A stretch of 29,755 nt of DNA, from NCBI GenBank assembly GCA_000437495.1, contig FR897855.1:12804-42558 (forward strand), written 5' to 3'. This DNA comes from Prevotella sp. CAG:485 (GTDB lineage Bacteria; Bacteroidota; Bacteroidia; Bacteroidales; Muribaculaceae). Under the pieces are notes generated by a model. That model worked only from the letters and a program-made list of their open reading frames with translations, did not search any database and had not been told where the DNA came from. Both the position numbers and the translations under genes were made by a program. Positions 1 to 7,978 of the stretch are shown one piece after another (position 1 is the stretch's first letter; each line of letters begins with the position of its first letter).

Positions 1-798
1 CTCCCCCACTCTTCGCTTCTCATCAACCTCTTTAAGGAGCTGAAACCGCAGATTGCCTTCATGGGTGCAACCTGCATAGGCCGCGATTTGGGTCCGCGCG
101 TATCGTCGGCTCTTCACAGTGGTCTTACTGCTGACTGCACAGCATTGGAGCTTGGCTCGCATACAGATGCGGCAAAGGGCAAAGATTATGATAATCTGCT
201 GTATCAGATTCGTCCTGCCTTTGGCGGCAACATCGTGGCCACGATTGTGAACCCGGAATGCAGGCCGCAGATGGCCACAGTGCGTGAGGGCGTGATGAAG
301 AAAGAGATTCGCGACCCGGAATACAAAGGAAAAGTCGTAGACCTGAAAGCTGACGACTACACTAAGCCGGAAGATTTCGTCATAGAGATAATCGACCGCC
401 AGGTGGCCAAGTCAAAAGTCAATCTCAAGGGCTCTCCCATCATCGTAGCCGGCGGATATGGCGTTGGCAGCAAAGAGAACTTTGAGCTGCTTCAGCAGCT
501 TGCCGACACCTTAGGTGCCGAAGTTGGTGCCAGCCGTGCGGCAGTGGATGCCGGATGGGTAGATCACGACCGTCAGATTGGTCAGACCGGCGTAACGGTA
601 CGACCGAAGCTCTATATAGCCTGCGGCATTTCGGGGCAGATTCAGCACCTGGCCGGTATGCAGGATTCGAGCCTGATACTCTCTATCAACTCCGACCCGG
701 ACGCACCTATCAACACGGTGGCAGACTACGTGATTACAGGACGCATCGAGGATGTTATCCCGAAGCTCATTAAGTATTACAAAAAGAACTCGAAATAA
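1..798 (+). CDS. etfA: Electron transfer flavoprotein alpha subunit, 3' part (5' end outside window)
   Basis: EtfA binds FAD and, with EtfB, passes electrons between acyl-CoA dehydrogenases and the cell's electron carriers in the cytoplasm. The frame is open from base 1 and reads into the ATG at 61, which is an internal Met (FMGATCIGRDLGPR), so the true start lies upstream. The visible 265 codons hold the C-terminal FAD domain: GRDLGPRVSSAL near the start, the GGYGVGSKENFELL turn, then ASRAAVDAGW, QIGQTGVTVRPKLYIACGIS and SINSDPDAPI, all hallmarks of EtfA. The stop at 796-798 lies 4 bases before the acyl-CoA dehydrogenase start, so the two are almost certainly co-transcribed. EtfB would be expected just upstream. 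The partial state is only the window edge; I see no damage. Confidence 0.96.
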   Translation, partial: LPHSSLLINLFKELKPQIAFMGATCIGRDLGPRVSSALHSGLTADCTALELGSHTDAAKGKDYDNLLYQIRPAFGGNIVATIVNPECRPQMATVREGVMKKEIRDPEYKGKVVDLKADDYTKPEDFVIEIIDRQVAKSKVNLKGSPIIVAGGYGVGSKENFELLQQLADTLGAEVGASRAAVDAGWVDHDRQIGQTGVTVRPKLYIACGISGQIQHLAGMQDSSLILSINSDPDAPINTVADYVITGRIEDVIPKLIKYYKKNSK

Positions 799-802
799 GG
801 CA

Positions 803-2503
803 ATGGCAAACTTTTTCACCGACAACACGGATCTTAAGCATCATTTAAATCACCCGATGATGCGGCGCATCGTGGAGCTCAAGGAGCGTAACTTCGCCGA
901 TGCCGACAAATTTGACTATGCACCCCACGACTTTGAGGACGCAATGGACTCCTACGAAAAGGTGCTTGAGATAGTAGGCGATGTATGTGGCAACATCATA
1001 GCCGAAAATGCAGCTGACGTAGATCAGAACGGCCCTCATGTAGAGAACGGTCGTGTGGTCTATGCCGACGGCACAAAGAAGAACATAGAAGCATGCCGCA
1101 AAGCCGGCCTTATGGGCATGGCAATGCCCCGCAGGCTCGGCGGACTGAATTTCCCCATCACCCCGTACATCATGGCAGCCGACATTGTGGCCCGCGCAGA
1201 TGCCGGATTTGAGAATATATGGGGTCTGCAGGACTGTGCCGAAACCATATATGAGTTTGCCAGCCCTGAGCAGCATGAGCGCTACATACCGCGTGTATGC
1301 GCCGGAGCTACCATGAGTATGGACTTGACAGAGCCTGATGCCGGTTCTGACCTGCAGAGCGTTATGCTCAAAGCCAGCCAGAAGGAAGACGGCTCCTGGG
1401 TGCTCAACGGCGTGAAACGCTTCATCACCAACGGCGACAGCGACATTCACCTTGTTTTGGCACGCAGTGAGGAAGGCACACGCGACGGCCGCGGTCTGTC
1501 AATGTTCATCTACGACAAGAACAACGGCGGAGTAACAGTGCGCCGCATCGAGAATAAGATGGGCATCAAGGGCTCGCCCACTTGCGAACTGGTGTTCAAG
1601 GATGCACCGGCAGAGCTTTGCGGAGACCGCCGTCTGGGTCTGATAAAATATGTCATGGCCCTCATGAACGGCGCCCGTCTGGGTATAGCCGCGCAGAGCG
1701 TAGGCATAAGCGAGGTAGCTTATCGTGAAGCTCTTACATACGCCAAAGACCGCAAACAGTTTGGCAAAGCCATAATCGAATTCCCGGCAGTGGCCGAAAT
1801 ACTGTCGCTGATGAAGGCCAAACTCGACGCATCGCGCAGCCTGCTTTATGCCTGTTCACGTTTCGTGGATATGTATAAGGTCTACGATGACATTAGCAGA
1901 GAGCGCAGTCTGACCAAAGAGGAACGCGCTGAGCGCAAGGCATACAACCGTCTGGCTGACGCCTTCACCCCGTTGGCCAAAGGCATGACCAGCGAGATGT
2001 GCAATCAGAACTCATACGACTGCATCCAGATACACGGCGGTTCAGGCTTCATGAAGGATTATGCCTGCGAACGCGTTTACCGCGACGCCCGCATCACCTC
2101 CATCTACGAGGGAACGACGCAGTTACAGGTCGTTGCTGCCATTCGCCACGTCACCACAGGCACTTACCTGAATTACATCCGCGAGCAGCAGGCTCTGGAT
2201 ACACCGGCAGGCTATGAGGATGTTAAAGCCAAGCTTGAGGCTATGACAGTGCTTTTCGAGAATGCTCTCAACAAAGTTCTCGAGACCAAAGACCAGCATT
2301 ACCTCGACTTTATGGCACGCCGCCTGGTTGAGATGGCCGGTTACATCGTTATGGGCTATCTGCTGCTTGACGATGTTCGCCGCAATGAGGAGTTCGGACG
2401 TTCACTGCGCGTGTTTGTGAACTACGGAGAAGCTGAAACAGCAAAACACTCAGAGTTCATCAGCAACTTTGCAGTGGCTCAGCTGGCCGACTACACCTAT
2501 TGA
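803..2503 (+). CDS. Acyl-CoA dehydrogenase (EtfAB-linked, long Bacteroidales type)
   Basis: This is an FAD-dependent acyl-CoA dehydrogenase of 566 residues, longer than the usual 380-residue enzymes because of an extra C-terminal domain. I chose the ATG at 803 (MANFFTDNTDLKHHL) because it follows the etfA stop by 4 bases; the upstream ATG at 752 lies inside etfA. The flavin and substrate signature MDLTEPDAGSD is at about 173-183, the FITNGD segment follows, DRKQFGKAI is in the middle, and IYEGTTQ holds Glu436, the usual catalytic base of short- and medium-chain members. The last 120 residues look like the acetyl-CoA dehydrogenase C-terminal-like extension. Porphyromonas has a similar acd-etfB-etfA cluster used for butyryl-CoA formation or oxidation. 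Substrate length cannot be told from sequence alone. Confidence 0.95.
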   Translation: MANFFTDNTDLKHHLNHPMMRRIVELKERNFADADKFDYAPHDFEDAMDSYEKVLEIVGDVCGNIIAENAADVDQNGPHVENGRVVYADGTKKNIEACRKAGLMGMAMPRRLGGLNFPITPYIMAADIVARADAGFENIWGLQDCAETIYEFASPEQHERYIPRVCAGATMSMDLTEPDAGSDLQSVMLKASQKEDGSWVLNGVKRFITNGDSDIHLVLARSEEGTRDGRGLSMFIYDKNNGGVTVRRIENKMGIKGSPTCELVFKDAPAELCGDRRLGLIKYVMALMNGARLGIAAQSVGISEVAYREALTYAKDRKQFGKAIIEFPAVAEILSLMKAKLDASRSLLYACSRFVDMYKVYDDISRERSLTKEERAERKAYNRLADAFTPLAKGMTSEMCNQNSYDCIQIHGGSGFMKDYACERVYRDARITSIYEGTTQLQVVAAIRHVTTGTYLNYIREQQALDTPAGYEDVKAKLEAMTVLFENALNKVLETKDQHYLDFMARRLVEMAGYIVMGYLLLDDVRRNEEFGRSLRVFVNYGEAETAKHSEFISNFAVAQLADYTY

Positions 2504-2516
2504 GAAAAGAATTCAT

Positions 2517-2563
2517 GAGATGAGGGTGTGCCGGACGAGCTTGGCCATCCTCATCTCTCTTTT
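2517..2563 (+). terminator. Intrinsic terminator after the acyl-CoA dehydrogenase
   Basis: A perfect 9-base inverted repeat (GAGATGAGG at 2517-2525, CCTCATCTC at 2549-2557) with a 23-base loop is followed by TCTTTTTATT. It starts 13 bases after the dehydrogenase stop and should end the etf-acd transcript before the next gene. Confidence 0.75.
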
Positions 2564-2586
2564 TATTAACAACTAACCTGCAGGAG

Positions 2587-3090
2587 ATGAAAAAGATCGC
2601 TTTGATGATGATTCTGGCGTTGCTGCCCATGTTGGCCAACGCTTACACATGGACAAAACCCGGCGAGGCTGTGCGCATGACATGGTTTGATACAGCCGCC
2701 CCCGATTATTATATGCGTTTGCTGGAAGAGGGCACGGTAAGCAATCCCACCGCTCCCCTCTCCGACCTGAAGTTGCAGGCATCGCCCAAAACAGACGATT
2801 CACAGACGCTGATAGTGTTCAAAGAAGATGGCGACGGCACCTTCCTCACTATGGCAAAAAGTGAAAAAGACATCACCATGTATGGCTGCTCGGAAGCCAA
2901 AGACGGCCAACGTCTGCTGATAAAGAGCAAAGGCACTCTGCCTCACAATCAGAAACCGCTGAAAGGCGGCTGGCTGCATTTAACCGGCGTTGACGACTCT
3001 CCCGAAGCCACTTATCTGTTGCTTCTTTCCTCCGATGGAAAGTATTACATTGTGCAGCTTCTTGAGTCAGACGGCAGCGTGAATTTTTGA
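2587..3090 (+). CDS. Small secreted protein of unknown function
   Basis: I do not recognise this 167-residue protein. It begins with a clear signal peptide (MKKIALMMILALLPMLANA, cleavage likely before YTW), so it is exported to the periplasm or beyond, and has no lipobox Cys. The mature part is about 148 residues with alternating polar and beta-like stretches (SQTLIVFKEDGDGTFLTMA, YLLLLSSDGKYYIVQLLESDG) and no obvious catalytic motif. It follows a terminator, so it is probably a single-gene unit, although I see no perfect TAnnTTTG box in the short leader. Its stop is 5 bases from the stop of the convergent 718-residue gene. Confidence 0.75.
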   Translation: MKKIALMMILALLPMLANAYTWTKPGEAVRMTWFDTAAPDYYMRLLEEGTVSNPTAPLSDLKLQASPKTDDSQTLIVFKEDGDGTFLTMAKSEKDITMYGCSEAKDGQRLLIKSKGTLPHNQKPLKGGWLHLTGVDDSPEATYLLLLSSDGKYYIVQLLESDGSVNF

Positions 3091-3095
3091 GGCAG

Positions 3096-5252
3096 TCAGA
3101 ACTTCTTTCTGAATTTGCACAAAGGATTGGAACAGCGCACCCTTGCATTTGATTCAGCCATAAGAAGCTGACCGCAATGCGGACAGATAAACCGCTGATG
3201 ATGATTTAAAAGCTGATTCAAAGCCTGCGATAATTCAGAAATAGATTTTTTCGGCATCAGGCCGGCCGGTGTTTCCGACAACATTGGTCGGCCTGCAATT
3301 TCCAGACAATGAAGCAGGTTATAATGCTCCCATTCTGAGGTGTGAAAGGTGTCCTGAAGATGGTAGGCTGACCGGAAGCAGACGCCTTTTGCGCAACGGA
3401 AGAAATGTGGTAAAGAAGCATTGCTGTCTACCTCCATAGGGCTGCAAATATCATAATCCTCGGCATCGTCCGAGCATGTGAAAACAGAAGAACAGAGCTT
3501 TGAGTCAGGGAAGTCAGGGCCAAGACACGGTACCCTAAAAATCTCTTTTATCTGCAGCAGCATCTTCCGGGAGTACGGCACAAAGAAGATATTTCCGGCT
3601 TGCGGAGAACAGGAAGTAACCTCTTTCAAGCGCTCGATTATGCGGGAAAGCAGCCATTGATTTTCCCAACGAGCCAACGTTTTATCGTCTATTTCCTTCC
3701 CTCGGCTTAGCCTGAAGCCTAACACATCATTGCCGAAACAGACATTCCTGCGCGGCCTGACGACAATAAAACTACGCTTCAAAACAGCAGCCATAAGTGT
3801 TTCCATATCATGCGGAAAGACCCGTTGCTGCTCGTAATAGAAATACCTCTTGTTGGCGGAATACCGGCGAATCAGGAACTTGTCGAAATAGATAAGCAGC
3901 CTGAGCCTAAGAGCCTCCGGGTCATCCAAGATGTTATCTTCAGCGGCAAACATCAGGTCGCAGAATGTGATTTGCGACCGCATGAAGAGATTGATAATCT
4001 GCCATCGCACTTCCGGGATATGTCGCATTACCCAGCCCTTGCCGTCAGCATCCTTTGACGTCCAAAGGTCTAAAAACCTGATAGCCAGCGACTTAATGCC
4101 TTCAGCCGATGCAATAACAGCATCATTAAGTTGCAGCAGGAAAGTATATGCCACAAAGCCACTGAAATTTTTGTCTGCCCTCACTCCGCCGTTGCATACC
4201 GGGAGCAGAGAGCCATTGTCGAAGAAAAGAGTCGGGTTTCGCGGATTGCAAAGGCTGTAGGCAAGCGTCAACATCTCCCCCTCCGACAGGAAACGCTGCC
4301 GTTGGTGATTCATATATGCGAGGAAGTTGGCACAAAAAAGCGGCAACGTTATGTTCAGCGGACCTGTGGGGTCAGTGATGCACTGATACCACTCTCCCCA
4401 ACAATTGTAGCGATTTCGGCTGAAGGCCTCTATGACCTGCAAGTCGAAGTCCGTCTGATGCTTGCTGACAGCGTAGAAATAGCGCAAGAGCAATTTCAGC
4501 TGTAAAGAGGGAAGACAGATGCGCAATATGCGCAGCAGCGTTTTAAAATTGCCCAATAGAAAAGAATCATCTGCCAACCAGCGACTTATCTTCAGGAATT
4601 CATTGCCGAAATCACCTTTCGCCGCCACATTGCCGACATTTTCAGAGAACGAGATTATGGCAACGTTCGTAAGCGTGAAGATATTCCTGTCGTCATTTTC
4701 CGGCTCATAAAGCGGCGCTATTATCTTCATTGCATTACGCAACTCATCGGGCAGGTAAGGCTCGAAGACCTCGCCGAAAAAGTCGATAAGAGTGCTGACG
4801 GCGCGCTGACGAGGCAACGACAGCATGGGCGCATAGTGTTTAAACTCGCTGATAAAGAATTGCCGTTTTTCCGGCGACATCTCCTTCATGCACTGCATAA
4901 CAGGCATCGGCACGAAGTCGCAGTTGTTGAGCACCCACACGAGTTCACGGAAGCCGAAACGCAGCTTACGCTCACCCACGAGGATATAATGCATATTCAG
5001 GAGCGTCCCAACGTGCTCCGGATTATATTCATCAAACTCTTCGAGCTCGTAAATATCGGAATCATCGACACGGCGCAACATACACAGCGCCGAATTGTAA
5101 TAATTGTGCTTTATAAATTCCGCAGGCAAGAGATGGGTGAACGCGGGAGATTCGGCACACCAGCCGGTTCCGTCATTCAGGGAGAAAAAGAACAGATTCA
5201 GACCCTGCTTCAGGAGAGAGTCGGCCACCGAACGCTTAACCCGCACCTTCAT
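3096..5252 (-). CDS. Large unrecognised protein with C-terminal zinc ribbon
   Basis: This 718-residue protein resembles no family I can name. It has no signal peptide or obvious membrane segment and is rich in Leu, Phe, Arg and aromatic residues in helix-like blocks, so it is probably cytoplasmic and largely alpha-helical. The only clear motif is at the C-terminus: Cys690, Cys693, Cys707 and Cys712 in CPHCGQ and CSNPLC form a treble-clef-like zinc ribbon, typical of nucleic-acid or protein binding. The ATG at 5250-5252 follows the DUF2284 stop by 3 bases, so translation is probably coupled. It is the last gene of the six-gene minus-strand run. The frame is intact with no stop or frameshift, which argues for selection. 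Function unknown. Confidence 0.8.
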   Translation of the reverse strand: MKVRVKRSVADSLLKQGLNLFFFSLNDGTGWCAESPAFTHLLPAEFIKHNYYNSALCMLRRVDDSDIYELEEFDEYNPEHVGTLLNMHYILVGERKLRFGFRELVWVLNNCDFVPMPVMQCMKEMSPEKRQFFISEFKHYAPMLSLPRQRAVSTLIDFFGEVFEPYLPDELRNAMKIIAPLYEPENDDRNIFTLTNVAIISFSENVGNVAAKGDFGNEFLKISRWLADDSFLLGNFKTLLRILRICLPSLQLKLLLRYFYAVSKHQTDFDLQVIEAFSRNRYNCWGEWYQCITDPTGPLNITLPLFCANFLAYMNHQRQRFLSEGEMLTLAYSLCNPRNPTLFFDNGSLLPVCNGGVRADKNFSGFVAYTFLLQLNDAVIASAEGIKSLAIRFLDLWTSKDADGKGWVMRHIPEVRWQIINLFMRSQITFCDLMFAAEDNILDDPEALRLRLLIYFDKFLIRRYSANKRYFYYEQQRVFPHDMETLMAAVLKRSFIVVRPRRNVCFGNDVLGFRLSRGKEIDDKTLARWENQWLLSRIIERLKEVTSCSPQAGNIFFVPYSRKMLLQIKEIFRVPCLGPDFPDSKLCSSVFTCSDDAEDYDICSPMEVDSNASLPHFFRCAKGVCFRSAYHLQDTFHTSEWEHYNLLHCLEIAGRPMLSETPAGLMPKKSISELSQALNQLLNHHQRFICPHCGQLLMAESNARVRCSNPLCKFRKKF

Positions 5253-5255
5253 CTG

Positions 5256-5780
5256 TCAGTCGTGAAATAGAGCCCCAATCAGATATAGCTTCGGAGGAAG
5301 CGTTTCAGCCGAAGACCACTGCAGATCGATGGAGAAAAGGTCATGCAGCAGAGCCTGAAGGTCGAAACCGAGAGCTTCCGGCGAGGGGCGCATCAAGTCG
5401 GGATGCCGGCAAGGGTGTCCGGAAAGACGTGCACAGGAATCCTTACACAGACGGCATTTGCCAATGGTGCAAGCTGCCCTGCCGCCCGTTTCATGTTCCA
5501 GTCGCATGAGATAGTCAGTTAGCAGCGGATGCTCCGGCTCCATAACTTCCACAGCCTTGTGTGAGGGTGTGCCGGCTTGAACAGGTATTTCCACAGCACA
5601 GACCGTTATGGTCTTATAGCCCTTAAGCGACTCAATGTAATCTTCAGCCAAAGGGGGACATGACCATTGTCTGCCGAAATTGGGACATTGCCTGCAAGCC
5701 TCTATAAAGCGCCTCGGATGATGATAACGCTTGAAGATGTCGGCCAGACAGGCGTCTGCAGTGAGAATCTTATACTGCAT
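5256..5780 (-). CDS. DUF2284 cysteine-rich predicted metal-binding protein
   Basis: This 174-residue cytoplasmic protein matches the DUF2284 (PF10050) pattern. It has an N-terminal group CRQCPNFGRQWSCPP (Cys29, Cys32, Cys41) and a C-terminal group at Cys104, 109, 112, 116 and 124 (CTIGKCRLCKDSC then GHPCRHPD), followed by PEALGFD. The spacing suggests bound Fe-S clusters or zinc. The family's biochemical role is not known to me. I start at the Met at 5778-5780 (MQYKILTADAC); an in-frame ATG at 5804 would add eight residues and lengthen the overlap with the MFS gene. The gene overlaps the MFS 3' end by 11 bases and precedes the zinc-ribbon gene by 3 bases, so it is inside the operon. Confidence 0.85.
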   Translation of the reverse strand: MQYKILTADACLADIFKRYHHPRRFIEACRQCPNFGRQWSCPPLAEDYIESLKGYKTITVCAVEIPVQAGTPSHKAVEVMEPEHPLLTDYLMRLEHETGGRAACTIGKCRLCKDSCARLSGHPCRHPDLMRPSPEALGFDLQALLHDLFSIDLQWSSAETLPPKLYLIGALFHD

Positions 5781-7122
5781 TTTTCTTGCCGAATTTGGGG
5801 TCAATCTTCACCAGCAGACATGCCGCGAAAGTAAAGATCGAAGACACCACAACATACGCAAAGAAATTTACATATCCCTGATGACCGCTGCCAAAGAGTT
5901 GAACGGAATCCAACAGCTCATACAACAAGCCTGCCACCATGCCCGGAATCATCATGCCAAGAGCCATGAAGGCTGTGCAGAACGCGTAATGAGCCGTTTT
6001 CCACGGGCCTTCCGAGAAATATATCAGATAGAGCATGAACGCCGTGAAGCCGAATCCATATCCGAACTGCTCAATGAATATGGCCACGTTAATGAACAGC
6101 AATCCTGTTACATTCGTCTCAGGCTGTAACAGAGCCAGAAGGAAATATAATATGCAGGGCAGCGTCAGCGCGCACGCCATAGGCCATAGCCAGAACTTAA
6201 GACCGCGCCAGGCAATGACAACACCGCCGAGAATACCGCCCAAAAGTATGCCTATTACACCCACAATACCGTTTGCCAGACCCACATCTGCCGTCGTCAT
6301 TGCCAGGCCACCCATTTCGCGTGAGTCGAGCAGGAAAGGACCTACCAGCTTGAGGCAGATGGCTTCAGGCACACGGAATAGAAGCATGAAAGCCAGAGCT
6401 TCAAAAATGCCTTTCTTGGCAAAGAATGTGGCAAAGGTCCTTCCGAAATTGACAAGAATCTGCCGGAAGGTTTTTTCACGCCTTGGCACGTCAGCAGCCG
6501 CTTTGGGCATAAAACGCCAGTGATAAAGGACTAAAAGCAGCATGAAAGCGGCCACAATATAGAAAATAGAAGACCAGGCCGTTTCTATTCTTTCGGGCGA
6601 CGGCTGAGCATCTTCCGGCAGTCCGTGGACTTCAATAATACCCGCGAGCCATACCAATCCCCCACTCGCCAGGAGCGAGCCAAGACGATAGAAAGTGCTG
6701 CGAACACCCACAAACGCCGCCTGCTCATGCTCCGTCAGCTCAAGCATATAATAACCGTCGGCGGCAATGTCATGCGTGGCGGAAAAGAAGGCAGCCAGCC
6801 AGAAGAAAGCGAGCGTTGCGGCAAAGAAGAAGGAGGTGGGTATGAGGAACGCGACGCATGCAAAACAGATGCCCATGAGCAGCTGCATATAGAGAACCCA
6901 TGAGCGTTTGGTGCTGAAAATATCCACGAAAGGACTCCAGAAGGGCTTTATGACCCACGGCAGATAGAGCCATCCGGTGAAGAAAGCCATTTCAGCTTTG
7001 CCTATGCCCATCTTGGTGTATAGAAACACCGTGATGGTGTTGACCACTACGTAGGGCAGCGCTTCGGCTACATAGAGAGTGGGAAGCCACGACCAGGGAG
7101 TTGCGCGGCGCTGCGGCTTCAT
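5770..7122 (-). CDS. AmpG-like MFS transporter (muropeptide permease family)
   Basis: A 450-residue inner-membrane carrier with about twelve hydrophobic helices. The segment FFSATHDIAADGYYMLEL matches the ATxDIAxD signature of the AmpG/acetyl-CoA transporter branch of the major facilitator superfamily. WLYLPWVIKPFWSPFVDIF in helix 2 also fits AmpG, which brings anhydro-muropeptides from periplasm to cytoplasm for cell-wall recycling. I chose the ATG at 7120-7122 (MKPQRRATPWSWLP), not the one at 7143, because it forms the classic 4-base ATGA overlap with the upstream DUF4922 stop. Family placement is firm. The muropeptide substrate is an inference, helped by the amidase gene in the same run. 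An acyl-donor or nucleotide-sugar substrate cannot be excluded. Confidence 0.85.
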   Translation of the reverse strand: MKPQRRATPWSWLPTLYVAEALPYVVVNTITVFLYTKMGIGKAEMAFFTGWLYLPWVIKPFWSPFVDIFSTKRSWVLYMQLLMGICFACVAFLIPTSFFFAATLAFFWLAAFFSATHDIAADGYYMLELTEHEQAAFVGVRSTFYRLGSLLASGGLVWLAGIIEVHGLPEDAQPSPERIETAWSSIFYIVAAFMLLLVLYHWRFMPKAAADVPRREKTFRQILVNFGRTFATFFAKKGIFEALAFMLLFRVPEAICLKLVGPFLLDSREMGGLAMTTADVGLANGIVGVIGILLGGILGGVVIAWRGLKFWLWPMACALTLPCILYFLLALLQPETNVTGLLFINVAIFIEQFGYGFGFTAFMLYLIYFSEGPWKTAHYAFCTAFMALGMMIPGMVAGLLYELLDSVQLFGSGHQGYVNFFAYVVVSSIFTFAACLLVKIDPKFGKKNAV

Positions 7123-7973
7123 TGCGACTGGGGATGAATGCATGTATTAAGATATATATTGGCTATTTGTTCTGACGTCAGTTGTTCGAAATCATTTTCC
7201 CTTACCGCCACCATGATGCCCGCTACATCGAGCGCTCCCGGCGAAATCATCGGCTCGGGATATGTCAAAGGGCGATGCCTCAGGCGACGGAAGTGAAGCA
7301 CCTGCAGCAAACCGTCGTTGCGCTGAAAAACAAAAGTATTGAGCAGCGCCGAGTCGGCAATAGTGCTGAGGGCTTCTGTGTCTTTGTAGAGAAGGCTCGT
7401 AAAAGCTGCCAGATGAACCACACCGAGGGCATCGCTTGTCATTTCCGCTCCTAATGACGGATGATGCGCTTTCTCGGCTTTGAGCATCAGCGGCAAAGCA
7501 TTTTGGCCAACGGCCTGAAAATGCAGATGATCGGGCGCTGAGGCTCCTGCCTTGGCGCCGTTGAAGAAAAACACTAACTGCGGAAAGCGTCGGGCAGCCA
7601 GCAGCATAGCCTGCAAAGGCAATTCCTGAACGCGGTGGTCAATGGCAGATATGGTGAAATGAGGATTGAGTATGGGATACGGATTCAGCAGAATCTCGAA
7701 GCCCGAATCCATCAACCCCTCATGAACCAGTTGCTCTTTGGGCCTGTTGGCCTGACAGAGAAAACATGGCCTTGCGGCAATGGAGGCGGCATCGACTTTT
7801 GCCGCCGTGCTGCGCACGCGAGCCGGATTGAATGTGAGCGTTACAGGCGCGTAGTCATTGCCAACCGGCACGTTGACAACGCGTTGACGACATTCCGTGA
7901 GGGCTTGGAAATTTTTCCTGGCCACGGGCCACAATTCCATTTGTCTTGCGGCAAAAGCTTCAAGCGTTTCCAC
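7119..7973 (-). CDS. DUF4922 protein, GalT/HIT-fold nucleotidyl-phosphorylase-like
   Basis: This 284-residue protein belongs to the Bacteroidota DUF4922 family. The core GAKAGASAPDHLHFQ (about 139-153) is the HxHxQ active-site motif of the galactose-1-phosphate uridylyltransferase/Ap4A phosphorylase/GDP-hexose phosphorylase branch of the HIT superfamily, with His151 the expected nucleophile. Cys70-x-x-Cys73 (PCFLCQANRP) resembles a structural zinc site seen in many HIT proteins. FEILLNPYPILNPHFTI is the usual substrate-side strand. The likely chemistry is phosphorolysis or nucleotidyl transfer on an NDP-sugar or dinucleotide; the substrate is unknown. It lies 5 bases after the glycosyltransferase gene and overlaps the MFS start by 4 bases, which ties it to sugar-nucleotide use in this operon. 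Confidence 0.85.
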   Translation of the reverse strand: METLEAFAARQMELWPVARKNFQALTECRQRVVNVPVGNDYAPVTLTFNPARVRSTAAKVDAASIAARPCFLCQANRPKEQLVHEGLMDSGFEILLNPYPILNPHFTISAIDHRVQELPLQAMLLAARRFPQLVFFFNGAKAGASAPDHLHFQAVGQNALPLMLKAEKAHHPSLGAEMTSDALGVVHLAAFTSLLYKDTEALSTIADSALLNTFVFQRNDGLLQVLHFRRLRHRPLTYPEPMISPGALDVAGIMVAVRENDFEQLTSEQIANIYLNTCIHPQSQ

Positions 7974-7978
7974 CCTGC

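Noticed and set aside
845..1450. 201-residue minus-strand open frame
   Set aside because: It is antisense to the acyl-CoA dehydrogenase and shows no motif; GC-rich codon use makes such shadows common.
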